From Paenibacillus sp. MMS20-IR301 (GTDB lineage: Bacteria > Bacillota > Bacilli > Paenibacillales > Paenibacillaceae): a DNA stretch of 64,000 nt. The translations under genes and the position numbers were made by a program. The notes below the pieces were generated by a model. It did no database searches. It worked only from the letters and a program-made list of their open reading frames with translations, and was not told the DNA's origin. The stretch covers positions 434,001-498,000 of the forward strand of contig NZ_CP135275.1 in NCBI RefSeq assembly GCF_032302195.1. The letters run 5' to 3'. Below, piece after piece: positions 8,501 through 16,606 of the stretch (positions are counted from its first letter, which is position 1; every line of letters starts with the position of its first letter).

Positions 8501-11168
8501 ACGCATGGGGGTGGCGTACAATCAGAATACGCAAAAATACGTTCTGCTCTCGCAGTTCTATTATGATGGCAGCGACGGCGGTGAAGGCGGCGGCGGTTTG
8601 CTGTTTGCAGTCAGTAACAGTCCGGCCGGCCCGTTCACCATTGATCATATCCAAAGTCATATACCTGGCATATCGGATACCGGGCCGGGTACAGGAGACC
8701 AATCGTTGTTCATTGATGATGACGGCCTGCCGTATCTCATTGCATCAAGTCCTAACGGCCGGAGCAGGCAGTATGTGGTGCCGCTTGAGCCGGCGGACTT
8801 TCTGAGCCTTGGACCTGCAGTTCAGATCAGCCGCGGTCAAGGACTGGAAGGCAACGCTATGTTCAAGTATGACGGCAATTACTATTTCGCTTCGTCAGAT
8901 CTGCATGGCTGGAATGCATCGCATAGTTATGTATTCCAGGCGTCTAACATACTGGGGCCTTATTCGCCTGTCTATGTTATGGAAGGAACAGATGCCAGCT
9001 TCAGCCATGTGTCACAGACGGGATTTTTCTTAACGGTTAAGGGTACAGAGGGTTCGACTGTAATCTATGCAGGCGACCGGTGGAGTAATTTCGCCGGCAA
9101 CGGGCTTGGCTATAACCAGTGGGTTCCGCTGTCGTTCGACGGAAGCAAGCCGGTATTCAATGATTTAAGCCAATGGACGATTGATGCTGAAGCAGGAACA
9201 TGGGCCTCCGCACCCGGTAACAACTATGTCAGCAATCCAACCTTTGAAGCGGACCGGGTCGTCACCTCAGCCGTTGCGGGCTGGACGGTTACGGACAATG
9301 TATCCGGCGCAGCGAACTCCAATCTGAAGGGCAGCCAATACAGCGGGAATTTTGTCTATCAGCAAAAGGCAGCCACACCGTATATCGCTGCCTTGAGTCA
9401 AGTGGTCAGTGATCTGCCGGACGGATCCTATACCTTAAAAGCATGGGTGAAGAGCAGCGGAGGACAGAATGCTGCTAACCTGTATGCCAAGAATTATGGA
9501 GGAGAGGCTAAGGCGGTTTCAGTCAAAACTGCAGTTCCGGATTGGACGGAGGTGGTTATCAAGAACATCGTTGTGACTGACGGGGAGATGGAGATCGGGT
9601 TATATTCGGATGCGCTCGGCGGACAATGGGTTCAAATCGACAATCTCTCCTTGACCAAGGACGCAGTCTCCGTATCAGGAGTAGAGCTTGATCATGCAGC
9701 CCTGCAGTTAACCCTTAACGGGGAACAAGGGGTGTTGACTCCGCTGATGGCTCCTCATGATGCCACGATTACAGGGATTATATGGTCCACAAGCAATCCC
9801 GAAGTGGTAACCGTTGAAGCGGGTGTGGTTACTGCTGCGGGACTTGGAACAGCAACTGTAACTGCAACAACCGTGGATGGCGGCTACAAGGCAGCAAGCA
9901 GAATAAAGGTTGTTCCCAGCGCTGACGCAAGCCTGAGCGGTATTTCAGTAGGAGGCGTCCCGCTGGCAGATTTCAGTCCCGGTACGCTTGACTACCGGTT
10001 CCAGCTAGCAGCAGGCACGCTGACAGCCCCCCAAGTATCCGCAACTGCGGCGAATAGCGGGGCATCCATCGCATATACACAGGCAGCTGCCCCGCAAGGG
10101 CAAGCGGTCATTCTCGTCACGGCAGCTGACGGCTCTGCACAGACTTATACTGTACAGTTCATTGTACCGGGTACAGCAGTCACCGGAGTGAAGCTGTCAC
10201 AGAATTCAGCAGACATCAAGGCTGGAGAGAGCCGCAAGCTGTCAGCAACAGTTATGCCGGCGGATGCAACAAATGCGGCAGTACTGTGGAGCTCGGATAA
10301 CGAGAGTGTCGCGGCGGTTGAAGGAGATGGGACAGTGACAGGAATCGCAGCAGGCATGGCAATCATTAAGGTAACAACAGCCGATGGCGGATTTAGCGAT
10401 ACAGCAGCAGTGACAGTAACGGCCGCGGCAACAGCGGCAGTACCAGCGGACGGTCTGGCCAGCAGCAGCGGAAGCAAGGCCGGAGCGGGATCAGTTAGCG
10501 GGCCAGCAGCGGGGCCTGCTAACTCCGGCCAATCTGCGGAGCCGGCGGGTCTGGGGCAGCCGGCCTCAACTCAGCCGGGATTCAATGATAAAGTTAATCC
10601 GGACACCGTCCGCCTGATTGCTGAACGGGGAAAGAAGGCTCCGCCTGTAACATTCACCGATGTGAATCCGGATTCATGGAGTGCACAGCTTATTGAGCGC
10701 GCCTCCCGGATGGGCATGGTGTCGGGCTTTGCGGATGGCTTATTCAAGCCGGCCGGCAAGGTGACGCGAGCGGAGTTTGCCGTAATGGTGGTTAGAGCCT
10801 TCGGACTCTCTTCTGCAGGCGGCTCACAATTTACAGACACTCAAGCGCATTGGGCGGTGAATGAAATTGCCGTACTCCGGGCTTTGGGCATAAGCTCAGG
10901 CTATAGCGACGGCAGCTTTCATCCCAATCAGCAAATTACCCGGGCTGAGATCGTAGGCATGCTTGCCCGTCTGGTAGATTATGCACCTGCGGCGAAGCCT
11001 GCGTTCTCCGATACCGCTTCCAGCTGGGCAGCCGGTCCGATCGAAGCCTTCGCTGCATACGGAATCGTCTCAGGTGCAGGCGAAGGGAAGTTCATGCCTA
11101 ATGCCAGTGCTTCAAGGGCAGAGGCGGTAGCCATTATAGTCCGTATGATAGACCGGTTGGTAGGTTAA
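5547..11168 (+). CDS. secreted S-layer-anchored GH43 protein with nine BIG2-like domains and three SLH repeats
   Basis: This 1873-residue surface protein has a signal peptide (residues 1 to about 34, cleavage near AVQA). A BIG2-like domain follows, then a beta-sandwich-like segment (about 131-355) and six more BIG2-like domains recognised by W(S/T)(S/T)S-x3-VATV patterns. The GH43 domain spans about 891-1215, a carbohydrate-binding-like module about 1224-1372 (NPTFEADR... VQIDNLSL), then BIG2, a cadherin-like beta-sandwich and another BIG2. A Ser/Gly/Ala linker and three SLH repeats close it (about 1700-1873). The GH43 part keeps a probable acid residue (GQGLEGNAMFKYDG) but shows GGIFKFGDTYYWYG where the usual base Asp would be, as in exo-beta-1,3-galactanase-type GH43 enzymes. 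The start has AAGAGGAGG 7 bases upstream; a cre-like site lies just before it. The exact substrate is unknown. Confidence 0.85.
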   Translation: MFQFLRRTTAKILAASLLMSIICGQLQPGPAVQAANVPGSGLQLSDSTYYFASDYFSAMPTGAAPVKQLTVTDLPAGVTNEEVAWSSSDSSVATVDQSGLVTAAGKGTALITASAAGSLYRSSCAVYVPSISESFDNLAAGDAWGITTGNAAAIMGASASTITGIPGQVFKAAYSASGTRGFYKTFAAPVANEKVLLNFDWNVGTLTNGAGSLSIQDSMHRSYITFALPLTGTATGSRTIIYDTTPTTTRGTPYTLPEESWGTQKGKPVAGSGFDTANATYNVTVAIDFLNKKIDFTLTNKTDAAKTASVRNIPFSTAVTYSNNFGAIEMLGIRTSSTATWNPWLDNFNVYTAVPDITSVSLNTSELKLSNITAASSSTAQLTATVNPAVPDVNQNVTWSSSDTAVATVSATGVVNAVYDGIATITAVSVKNPAVSSTAIVTVRPPIEISELHITDAGVNVEGTAIGKTTGTNFKLDYTIHPADADYQSVRWSSSDPAVVNVGATSGMAYVLAPGDAEIMLTADAFAEYGGPVITRTFTVHATGEATAWVPVEEVTLDHAVLTLNARGANGVLNASIGPVNATNQNLIWTTSDAAVARVSSGVITPVSSGIAVITVATDDGNFTASCTVTVNVGVTGLALDRSSLSLTTPGGAGTGLPGTLTPVIYPADASIKDVIWTTSNPAVATVDNGIVTPAGGGTAIITATSADGGYTASSTVTVAISVNGISLAATALELSMGGLSGDLTTIIQPLDAANKNVIWTTSDAAVATVSGNGIVTPVNTGTARITVKTADGSFSATCEVTVSPAVALTALTLDQSSLLLPSGGVTRALTPGFSPAEASNTSLTWTTSDASVATVLNGVVTSVAPGTATITAASAEGGLTADSTVTVIPPNGATITNDTFYKDTDGNPIYSQGGGIFKFGDTYYWYGVHYKEAETYAQTLVRVADRTTFMGFSCYSSKDLVHWKNEGDVMTRNTPGAENATWVGRMGVAYNQNTQKYVLLSQFYYDGSDGGEGGGGLLFAVSNSPAGPFTIDHIQSHIPGISDTGPGTGDQSLFIDDDGLPYLIASSPNGRSRQYVVPLEPADFLSLGPAVQISRGQGLEGNAMFKYDGNYYFASSDLHGWNASHSYVFQASNILGPYSPVYVMEGTDASFSHVSQTGFFLTVKGTEGSTVIYAGDRWSNFAGNGLGYNQWVPLSFDGSKPVFNDLSQWTIDAEAGTWASAPGNNYVSNPTFEADRVVTSAVAGWTVTDNVSGAANSNLKGSQYSGNFVYQQKAATPYIAALSQVVSDLPDGSYTLKAWVKSSGGQNAANLYAKNYGGEAKAVSVKTAVPDWTEVVIKNIVVTDGEMEIGLYSDALGGQWVQIDNLSLTKDAVSVSGVELDHAALQLTLNGEQGVLTPLMAPHDATITGIIWSTSNPEVVTVEAGVVTAAGLGTATVTATTVDGGYKAASRIKVVPSADASLSGISVGGVPLADFSPGTLDYRFQLAAGTLTAPQVSATAANSGASIAYTQAAAPQGQAVILVTAADGSAQTYTVQFIVPGTAVTGVKLSQNSADIKAGESRKLSATVMPADATNAAVLWSSDNESVAAVEGDGTVTGIAAGMAIIKVTTADGGFSDTAAVTVTAAATAAVPADGLASSSGSKAGAGSVSGPAAGPANSGQSAEPAGLGQPASTQPGFNDKVNPDTVRLIAERGKKAPPVTFTDVNPDSWSAQLIERASRMGMVSGFADGLFKPAGKVTRAEFAVMVVRAFGLSSAGGSQFTDTQAHWAVNEIAVLRALGISSGYSDGSFHPNQQITRAEIVGMLARLVDYAPAAKPAFSDTASSWAAGPIEAFAAYGIVSGAGEGKFMPNASASRAEAVAIIVRMIDRLVG

Positions 11169-11186
11169 TCACGGCAGATAACAACA

Positions 11187-11226
11187 AAAGCGGCAGCCGG
11201 GATACCCAACCGGCTGCCGCTTTTTT
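11187..11226 (+). terminator. Rho-independent terminator after the GH43-SLH gene
   Basis: A perfect stem of about 14 bases (AAAGCGGCAGCCGG / CCGGCTGCCGCTTT) with a 9-base loop runs into six T residues, 18 bases after the stop codon. Confidence 0.9.
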
Positions 11227-11301
11227 AACGGATAAGCTTTCAATGCTTCGGGGGTATTTCATTTATTTTATCAGCTTAAGTTTTCGAAGATTATCGTAGG
11301 T

Positions 11302-11338
11302 TTGACCCGTATTTCCGCCTGAAGCGCTCCTCTATAAT
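11302..11338 (+). promoter_or_regulatory. possible promoter of the first sugar importer operon
   Basis: A perfect TATAAT (11333-11338) lies 44 bases before the preferred permease start. A TTGACC at 11302-11307 is too far upstream (25-base spacer) to be a normal -35 partner, and the correctly spaced hexamer is poor. This fits a promoter that needs an activator such as the nearby YesN-type regulator; that is inference. Confidence 0.35.
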
Positions 11339-11381
11339 AACTGTGGAGAGACAAACAGAAACTAGTTGGAAGGTGATGAAT

Positions 11382-12365
11382 GTGAATATGAACTCCCAGC
11401 CAAGGGCCGGGGCAAGGAAAGGATCGGGGGGGAAGCTTAGCCGCCGGGCAAAAACAGGCTGGCTGCTGGACTTCCGGACTCATTGGGTGCTGTACCTGAT
11501 GTTTGCTCCCATAGCTGTCTATTTTATTATCTTTGCTTACATTCCGATGGCCGGTATTGTCATGGCTTTTCAGTCTTACAGCGTGAAGGGCGGCATCTTC
11601 GGCAGTGAGTGGGTAGGCTTGGACAATTTCAGTTATTTCTTTCAGTCTGGCAAAGCCTGGCTGGTTACCCGTAACACTATCCTGTACAATGTTGCTTTTT
11701 TGGCCTGTTATACCTTCTTTTCCATTGTGGCAGCTATCGTTATCTCCGAAATCCGCCTCAAATGGTTTAAGAAATTGTCCCAGACCCTGATGTTCCTGCC
11801 TTATTTCATATCCTGGGTAACGGTATCCGCCTTTGTCTACAACTTCCTCAATTATGAATACGGGATTGTGAACCGGATGTTAGCCTATTTCAATGTGGAA
11901 GCGCTTGATATCTATTCGACGACCTGGTACTGGTACCTCATCCTGCCGTTTCTGTATGTGTGGAAGTGGGTGGGATACGGGAGCGTGCTGTACCTGGCGG
12001 CTATCGTCGGCATCGATCAGGAAATTTATGAAGCAGCCACCATTGACGGGGCGTCTAAATTCCAGAAGATAACGAAAATTACGCTCCCGCTGCTGAAGCC
12101 GACGATGATTATCCTGCTGCTGCTCGGACTGGGACGGATTATGCGCGGTGAATTCGATATGTTCTATCAGCTGATCGGCAACAACGGGCTGCTTATGGAC
12201 ACGACAGATATTATCGATACGCTGGCCTTCCGGTCACTGATGGGCACAGCGGATTTCGGAATGGCTTCCTCGGTCGGTTTCTATCAATCCGTACTAACGC
12301 TGATTATTATTCTTGGTGCTAACTGGCTGGTGCGCAGATACGACAAAGACCAGGCTTTATTTTAA
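11382..12365 (+). CDS. carbohydrate ABC transporter permease, LplB-type
   Basis: The roughly 327-residue protein has six predicted membrane segments and the binding-protein-dependent permease EAA loop (YEAATIDGASKFQKITKITL). The N-terminus, with a basic stretch before WVLYLMFAPIAVYF, is typical of LplB permeases in oligosaccharide and aldouronate importers. The start is ambiguous. GTG at 11382 lies 8 bases after the GG of a GGAAGGTGAT ribosome site; GTG 11343, ATG 11376 and ATG 11388 are in the same frame. It is the first gene of a permease-permease-binding-protein operon. No ATPase gene is present, so a shared MsmX-like ATPase encoded elsewhere is expected. Its position next to GH115 and GH43 genes suggests uptake of xylan-derived oligosaccharides. 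Confidence 0.88.
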   Translation: MNMNSQPRAGARKGSGGKLSRRAKTGWLLDFRTHWVLYLMFAPIAVYFIIFAYIPMAGIVMAFQSYSVKGGIFGSEWVGLDNFSYFFQSGKAWLVTRNTILYNVAFLACYTFFSIVAAIVISEIRLKWFKKLSQTLMFLPYFISWVTVSAFVYNFLNYEYGIVNRMLAYFNVEALDIYSTTWYWYLILPFLYVWKWVGYGSVLYLAAIVGIDQEIYEAATIDGASKFQKITKITLPLLKPTMIILLLLGLGRIMRGEFDMFYQLIGNNGLLMDTTDIIDTLAFRSLMGTADFGMASSVGFYQSVLTLIIILGANWLVRRYDKDQALF

Positions 12366-12398
12366 ACCCCTATTTTACTAAAGAAGCAGGTGATTTAT

Positions 12399-13295
12399 AT
12401 GAGCAGCAAAACCGCTGATCACAAACTGGATTCAGCCCCAATATACACGGCTATCGCTTATACACTGGTTGCCGTCATTGCCTTAATCTGTGTCTTGCCC
12501 TTTATCGTGCTTGTATCAGGCGCCTTTTCTTCAGAAAGCGCCATTCTCAAACATGGCTACTGGTTCTGGCCGCGTGACTTCTCACTGGAGGCCTTCGCCT
12601 TCATCTTCCGCTACCCGGAGGATCTGTTCGCCGGATACAAGGTTTCGATTATTGTCACTGTGGCCGGGACCACACTATCGTTGTTCATTTCGATGATGGC
12701 TGCTTACGTCCTGTCCCGTAAAGATTTGAAGCACCGTAACGCGTTATCGTTCTTCCTGTTCTTTACGACGCTGTTCAATGGCGGGCTGGCTCCGTATTAC
12801 ATCTGGCTCAGCCGTAATCTCCATTTATCCAATACCTATGCGGTGCTGATTCTGGCCCCGATGTTCAATGTAATGTACATCCTGATTCTCCGGAGCTTTA
12901 TCCGGGAATCTGTACCGGAGCCGCTGATCGAATCGGCCAAAATTGACGGTGCAGGGGACTTCCGGATTTTCCTGAAAATTGTCCTGCCGCTTACGAAGCC
13001 TGCGATTGCCTCGATTGGTGTATTCACGGCGCTCGCTTACTGGAATGATTGGTGGACCGCCATGATGTTCACGAATAAAGATACGCTGATTCCGCTCCAG
13101 TACCTGCTCTATAAGATGTTGTCTTCCATTAATCTGTCGGCGGCTATGTCCCAGCATGTCTCCAACCTGGATATGCCAAAGGAGACGTTCAAGCTGGCGA
13201 TGACGGTGATTGCCACCGGTCCGATCGTGCTGGTCTTTCCGTTTGTGCAGAAGTATTTTGTCAGCGGGATCACGATTGGTGCAGTGAAGGGATGA
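12399..13295 (+). CDS. carbohydrate ABC transporter permease, LplC/YtcP-type
   Basis: The 298-residue inner-membrane protein has six hydrophobic segments and the EAA motif (IESAKIDGAGDFRIFLKIVL), and it ends in GITIGAVKG, the usual C-terminus of this permease family. It pairs with the LplB-type permease 33 bases upstream to form the transport channel. ATG 12399 is chosen because AGCAGGTGAT ends 5 bases before it; an in-frame GTG at 12390 lies inside that ribosome site. The solute-binding protein follows 62 bases downstream, giving the order permease-permease-lipoprotein. Confidence 0.9.
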   Translation: MSSKTADHKLDSAPIYTAIAYTLVAVIALICVLPFIVLVSGAFSSESAILKHGYWFWPRDFSLEAFAFIFRYPEDLFAGYKVSIIVTVAGTTLSLFISMMAAYVLSRKDLKHRNALSFFLFFTTLFNGGLAPYYIWLSRNLHLSNTYAVLILAPMFNVMYILILRSFIRESVPEPLIESAKIDGAGDFRIFLKIVLPLTKPAIASIGVFTALAYWNDWWTAMMFTNKDTLIPLQYLLYKMLSSINLSAAMSQHVSNLDMPKETFKLAMTVIATGPIVLVFPFVQKYFVSGITIGAVKG

Positions 13296-13357
13296 TATAG
13301 ATTCCGGCCGGGCCGGGGTTTATATAGATGCTTATCAGAATATAAGGAGGCATTAGC

Positions 13358-14971
13358 ATGAAAGGGTTCAAAAGAAAGGGTCTTACGTTATTAAGCGGGG
13401 TATTGTTACTGTCAATGGCTCTTACAGCCTGCGGGGGAAATAATAATTCAGAGAGCGCGGCAACGAACGCACCTGCTGATCCGGCCGCTGCTACACCAGC
13501 CGCCACGGAAGCGGGCGGTACACCTGATCATTCCAAAGAAGTGAAGCTTGTAGGTTATCTGTTGGGTGAAGCCCCTAAGGGAATGCCGGAGGTTATGGCA
13601 GCGGTCAATGAGAAGCTGAAGAAGGATATCAATGCCACGCTGGAAATCAATTATATCGGCTGGGGAGATGTAGCATCCAAATACCCCCTGATTCTGGCTT
13701 CCGGACAGGATGTTGATTTCGTGTTTGCTGCGGACTGGAACTTCTATGTCTCAGAGTCCAACAAGGGCTCATTCCTTGAGCTGAACGAAGATATGATTAA
13801 GAGCAACATGCCCAAATATTATGCCAATCAGGATCCGGCGGCTTACCAGGCGGCACAGGTCAACGGCAAGCAGTATATGATTCCAACGACCACCCCGGAC
13901 CGGAAGGTCAATGTTATCGTGCTCCGCAAGGATATTATGGACCAGGCGGGACTGGTGAATCCGACGAAAATCTCCGAGCTGGAACCCTATCTGGCTGCTG
14001 TCAAACAAAGCCATCCCGATATGATTCCGCTGAATCTGGATTCACAGTATGATCTCCCGACCCCGTTCGGCGCGCTGGCCAGCGAGAAATTTGCTTACCC
14101 CGGGGCGCCAATGGACTCCGGTGATCCGTCTTCTGTAGGTGTGTTTACGGATAACGAAGATCCTGCAGGCAAAGTGTTAAGCATCACGGATGAGCCTGTG
14201 CAGGGCGCATTCAAATATGCGGCAGATACGATGAAGCGATGGTACGATGCCGGTTATATCAACAAGAACCCGTATTCTAACAAGGTCCGCTCCAAGGATA
14301 ATTTCGTGGAAGGAAAAGCAGGCATTGCCTTCGGCAATTCCATAGATATTCAAGCTACTCTGGCCGCTTGTGCGCAAAAAGGCATTGAAACGTATGTGAT
14401 GCCGGTGCTCTCCCCGACGGGACATGCTCCCACCAGCAGCTGGTTGAACAATGGCGTTGCCATTGCTGCGAATACACCGAATGCGGAACGTGCGCTGCAG
14501 GCCCTGGACCTGATTATGCAGGATGAATCCTATGTATATTTAACCTACTACGGCATCGAAGGCAAGAATTACGCAGTGACTGCAGACGGTAAGCTGACGC
14601 TTCCAGAAGGGGTTACGGCTGAGACCAATACGTATCCTGCTGATGCCGCCGGTTTCTGGTTCGTCAATAAGGATTACTTCAAACCAAGCGTTTCCTGGAC
14701 TGACTCCTACATCGAATTGAACAGCCGGATTAAAGACTTCCTGGCTCCGGTGCCTTATCTGGGCTTCTCCTTTAACTCAGAAAAAGTAAAATCGGAAATC
14801 GCCAATCTCAAAAATGTGTCATCGCAATACTTCCTTCCGATTACCATCGGAGCCGTAAAGGATGTTGATAAAGCATTCGCCACGCTGAATGACAAGCTCA
14901 AGGCTGCAGGCATTGACAAAGTGAAAGCGGAGGTTGAGGCTCAGACAAGCGCATTCCTGTCAGCGAAGTAA
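13358..14971 (+). CDS. extracellular solute-binding lipoprotein (LplA-type, DUF3502-like C-terminus)
   Basis: The 537-residue protein begins with a lipoprotein signal (LLSMALTACGG, lipobox LTAC, Cys at about residue 26), followed by a low-complexity Ala/Thr linker and a large substrate-binding fold. The C-terminus (VPYLGFSFNSEKVKSEIANL) resembles the DUF3502 tail of LplA-type oligosaccharide-binding proteins. It is anchored outside the membrane and feeds the two permeases just upstream. AAGGAGG lies 7 bases before the ATG. The stop is only 12 bases from the stop of the convergent response regulator and no terminator hairpin is visible between them. Confidence 0.9.
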   Translation: MKGFKRKGLTLLSGVLLLSMALTACGGNNNSESAATNAPADPAAATPAATEAGGTPDHSKEVKLVGYLLGEAPKGMPEVMAAVNEKLKKDINATLEINYIGWGDVASKYPLILASGQDVDFVFAADWNFYVSESNKGSFLELNEDMIKSNMPKYYANQDPAAYQAAQVNGKQYMIPTTTPDRKVNVIVLRKDIMDQAGLVNPTKISELEPYLAAVKQSHPDMIPLNLDSQYDLPTPFGALASEKFAYPGAPMDSGDPSSVGVFTDNEDPAGKVLSITDEPVQGAFKYAADTMKRWYDAGYINKNPYSNKVRSKDNFVEGKAGIAFGNSIDIQATLAACAQKGIETYVMPVLSPTGHAPTSSWLNNGVAIAANTPNAERALQALDLIMQDESYVYLTYYGIEGKNYAVTADGKLTLPEGVTAETNTYPADAAGFWFVNKDYFKPSVSWTDSYIELNSRIKDFLAPVPYLGFSFNSEKVKSEIANLKNVSSQYFLPITIGAVKDVDKAFATLNDKLKAAGIDKVKAEVEAQTSAFLSAK

Positions 14972-14983
14972 TCTGCTAATCTT

Positions 14984-16606
14984 TTATCCCAGTTCACTCT
15001 GTGAATAATTCAGCTTGTATTCCTTGGGGCTCATGCCTGTATATTTGGAGAATACATGGGTGAAATAGGCGGGCGTTTCGATCCCTACAGCCTCCGCAAC
15101 CTCGAACACTTTGCTTGCCGGATTGCGGAGCAGCTTCTTGGCCATTTCGATCCGGTACTTATTGATGACGTCGATGATTGACTCACCGGTAACTTTTTTG
15201 TACAGGCGGCTGAGGTAGCTGCTGTTGATATGGATATGATCGGCAATGATCTGCAGGCTCAGATCCTGGTTGTAATGCTCCCTGATGAATTTCTGGCATT
15301 CAATAACGATGTAATTCGGCTGCTGGTCATTAAAGGCTGCGGCTCTGGAGCAGCTATGAATCAGGCGCTTCAGAATGCCGGCCAGCAGCTGAATGCTCTT
15401 GCTCTCCTGGATTTGCTTATACACCGCAGACTGGCTCTCCTCCAGCTCAGCGGCGAAGGGCTGGCTGGCACTCAGCAGGCGGAAGCAGTAGGAGCTGATC
15501 AGCAGGCAGGCTACCTTTACATTCTCAATCGGCTCTTTCGTACGCTTGTAGTTCTCCAGCAGCTGCTCCAGCTGATAGACAGCCTGGCTGCTGTGCCCCT
15601 GCTGCAGATGCTCGGCAATTTGCTCTGCCGCATGGTGCGGGGGAGCGCCGGGCGTGAGCGTCCGGCTGGTATGAGGCATATAGACCGCGACATAATTATC
15701 ATTATAAAAGCTGCCCTGCAGCGCCTCTCTGGCCTCCAGATAAGCTGTTGACAATGTCAGCAAATCCCGGTGGAGCAGGCTGATGCCAATATTGACATGG
15801 TACTGCCTGAAGTTCTCAGCCATGGCGAGAATTTCGCTGCTGATTGTGAGCAGTGTCTGTGTCATAACTGCGGCACTGCCGCTGCCCATGGAGACCAGGG
15901 CTAGCAGGGTGTTTTTCTCCATAGCCATAATATAGGAAGGATGTTCCCCTATGGCCAGGGTAAGGAACTGGCGGATGGCGGCCAGGAACCGGTGATAATC
16001 ACCCGCGGGTGCTCCGGCAGGGCCCTGGGGTCCCGGAATATCCCTGACCTCCATATATACGGCGAAGTAATTGTCCAGCTGCAGTCCAAGCTCGCTTGAG
16101 CGGGTGACCAGGCTTCCTTCATCACTGATCAGGCCATAGACAGCTTCCTTCAGGAATTTCTCACTGATTTCAGACAGATTATCACTGATCTTGCTCTCGA
16201 GCTGCTTGACCTTCTGCTGTTGCTCCCGTTCCTTATCGAGCAGGAGGGTTGCTTTTTCAATAGCCCGGGGTATCTGTTCGGTAGGGTTGGTCTTGACTAC
16301 AAAGTCGACTACTTCGTATTGAATCGCCGTTTGGGCATAGGAGAAGTCCGCGAAGGCCGTAAGGATAATTACCTTGATCTGCGGATAATGGTGATGCACA
16401 TATTCCGACAGCGCAAGTCCATCCATCCCCGGCATACGGATATCCGTTACAATAATATCGATATCATGATAATCAAGCAGTTCTACAGCTTCCATACCAT
16501 TGGATGCCTCGCAAATCACCTCACACCGGAGAACACTCCAGTCAATGAAGCACTGCAGTCCTTTTTTGATTACAGGCTCATCGTCCACAATCATGATGTT
16601 ATACAT
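14984..16606 (-). CDS. response regulator with AraC-type DNA-binding domain (YesN-type)
   Basis: The 540-residue protein has an N-terminal receiver domain (MYNIMIVDDEPVIKKG, phospho-acceptor Asp in IVTDIRMPGMDG at about residue 55, conserved Lys in FVVKTNP), a long middle region and a C-terminal double helix-turn-helix (LSLQIIADHIHINSSYLSRL, then VFEVAEAVGIETPAYFTHVF). It is translated from an ATG that overlaps the last 8 bases of the upstream sensor kinase gene, so the two are translationally coupled. YesN-type regulators usually activate the sugar importer beside them. Here both the importer at 11.4-15.0 kb (convergent) and the one at 18.7 kb (divergent from the kinase) are candidates. Confidence 0.92.
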   Translation of the reverse strand: MYNIMIVDDEPVIKKGLQCFIDWSVLRCEVICEASNGMEAVELLDYHDIDIIVTDIRMPGMDGLALSEYVHHHYPQIKVIILTAFADFSYAQTAIQYEVVDFVVKTNPTEQIPRAIEKATLLLDKEREQQQKVKQLESKISDNLSEISEKFLKEAVYGLISDEGSLVTRSSELGLQLDNYFAVYMEVRDIPGPQGPAGAPAGDYHRFLAAIRQFLTLAIGEHPSYIMAMEKNTLLALVSMGSGSAAVMTQTLLTISSEILAMAENFRQYHVNIGISLLHRDLLTLSTAYLEAREALQGSFYNDNYVAVYMPHTSRTLTPGAPPHHAAEQIAEHLQQGHSSQAVYQLEQLLENYKRTKEPIENVKVACLLISSYCFRLLSASQPFAAELEESQSAVYKQIQESKSIQLLAGILKRLIHSCSRAAAFNDQQPNYIVIECQKFIREHYNQDLSLQIIADHIHINSSYLSRLYKKVTGESIIDVINKYRIEMAKKLLRNPASKVFEVAEAVGIETPAYFTHVFSKYTGMSPKEYKLNYSQSELG

